Source of the DNA: CAWACC01 sp964390695
GTDB taxonomy: Bacteria; Chlamydiota; Chlamydiia; Chlamydiales; Parachlamydiaceae
Assembly (NCBI GenBank): GCA_964390695.1
Contig: CAYMKI010000001.1
Coordinates: 10,810-74,809 of the forward strand
Reading direction: 5' to 3'
DNA length: 64,000 nucleotides
Below, in pieces: positions 63,945 to 64,000 of this stretch. The notes below the pieces were generated by a model, which was not told the origin of the DNA, searched no databases, and was given only the letters and a program-made list of their open reading frames with translations. A program made the translations under genes and the position numbers. Positions within the stretch are counted from its first letter, which is position 1. Each line of letters opens with the position of its first letter.

Positions 63945-64000
63945 TTAATCTCCTTGCCAAAAAGAGATAACGCTAATAGCAGACCGGCCAAGTTTTACGG
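63945..64000 (-). CDS. Possible 3' end of a further gene at the right edge (uncertain)
   Basis: One minus-strand frame is open from the edge to a stop at 63945-63947, ending SVISFWQGD. Only 18 codons are visible, which is too short for identification and could be chance. Confidence 0.12.
   Translation of the reverse strand, partial: VKLGRSAISVISFWQGD

Noticed and set aside
1..64000. tRNA or rRNA genes
   Set aside because: Spacers were scanned by eye for T-loop and cloverleaf-like patterns and none was found; a covariance-model search would settle this.

Overview
The window reads as a chromosomal segment of an environmental, amoeba-associated chlamydia (order Parachlamydiales, Parachlamydia/Protochlamydia-like). 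Three blocks with the gene order known from Chlamydia support this: (i) the shikimate operon aroA-aroK-aroC-aroB-aroDE; (ii) the type III secretion block cdsU-cdsV-copN-scc1 beside ychF; (iii) kdsA-lptC-(lptA-like)-lptB. A UhpC-type sugar-phosphate antiporter, NqrF, a second GyrB/ParE-type protein and a MalQ of chlamydial size agree. Genes beyond the pathogenic Chlamydia set (Kdp potassium pump, phosphoketolase, SulP transporter, cobalamin adenosyltransferase, VapBC-type module, eukaryote-like domain proteins) point to the larger environmental lineages. A run of ten N at 50585-50594 shows this is a draft scaffold.

Layout. 1-10.6 kb: 5' part of a parE-like gene, an unknown protein, malQ, a U-box protein, two exported or cell-wall type proteins (transglutaminase-like/TPR and NlpC/P60), cobalamin adenosyltransferase, SulP and a histidine phosphatase. 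10.7-17.1 kb: one tightly overlapping minus-strand operon from a YihY-type membrane protein through five shikimate genes. 17.2-21.0 kb: dnaE. 21.3-23.4 kb: a Phd/PIN toxin-antitoxin pair and uhpC. 23.7-32.6 kb: an FHA/transmembrane protein shaped like a type III secretion inner-ring subunit, a small pore-like membrane protein, a 585-bp inverted-repeat element, then the scc1/copN/cdsV/cdsU operon on the minus strand. 32.8-35.1 kb: ychF and an rRNA methyltransferase. 35.1-42 kb is accessory: tandem paralogues with a clan-CD protease-like His/Cys pattern, a decayed repeat-rich stretch, a VOC protein, a secreted Ntn-hydrolase translationally coupled to a barrel protein, an unknown protein, and a dual-specificity phosphatase with an Inc-like double membrane hairpin. 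41.9-48.4 kb: a minus-strand run from a membrane-bound AAA+ ATPase through folK, kdsA, lptC, lptA-like and lptB. 48.6-53.5 kb: a patatin-like lipase, phosphoketolase interrupted by the scaffold gap, an AMP nucleosidase-like protein and two tiny genes. 53.6-57.8 kb: efp-epmA, an unusual methyltransferase-like protein and nadE. 57.8-63.9 kb: nqrF and kdpFABC.

How it fits together: the aro, lpt/kdsA, nqrF, dnaE, efp and T3SS genes are core chlamydial functions, whereas the accessory islands carry candidate host-directed proteins (U-box, clan-CD-like pair, Inc-like phosphatase, patatin). Between them lie several small non-coding inverted-repeat elements. Two of them, at about 17.1 and 59.2 kb, are recognisable copies of one ~120-bp family. 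A 58-bp hairpin also recurs identically at 27.1 and 49.6 kb. The best candidates for undescribed biology are the clan-CD-like tandem pair, the Inc-phosphatase fusion, the membrane AAA+ protein heading the lpt/kdsA run, and these miniature elements.
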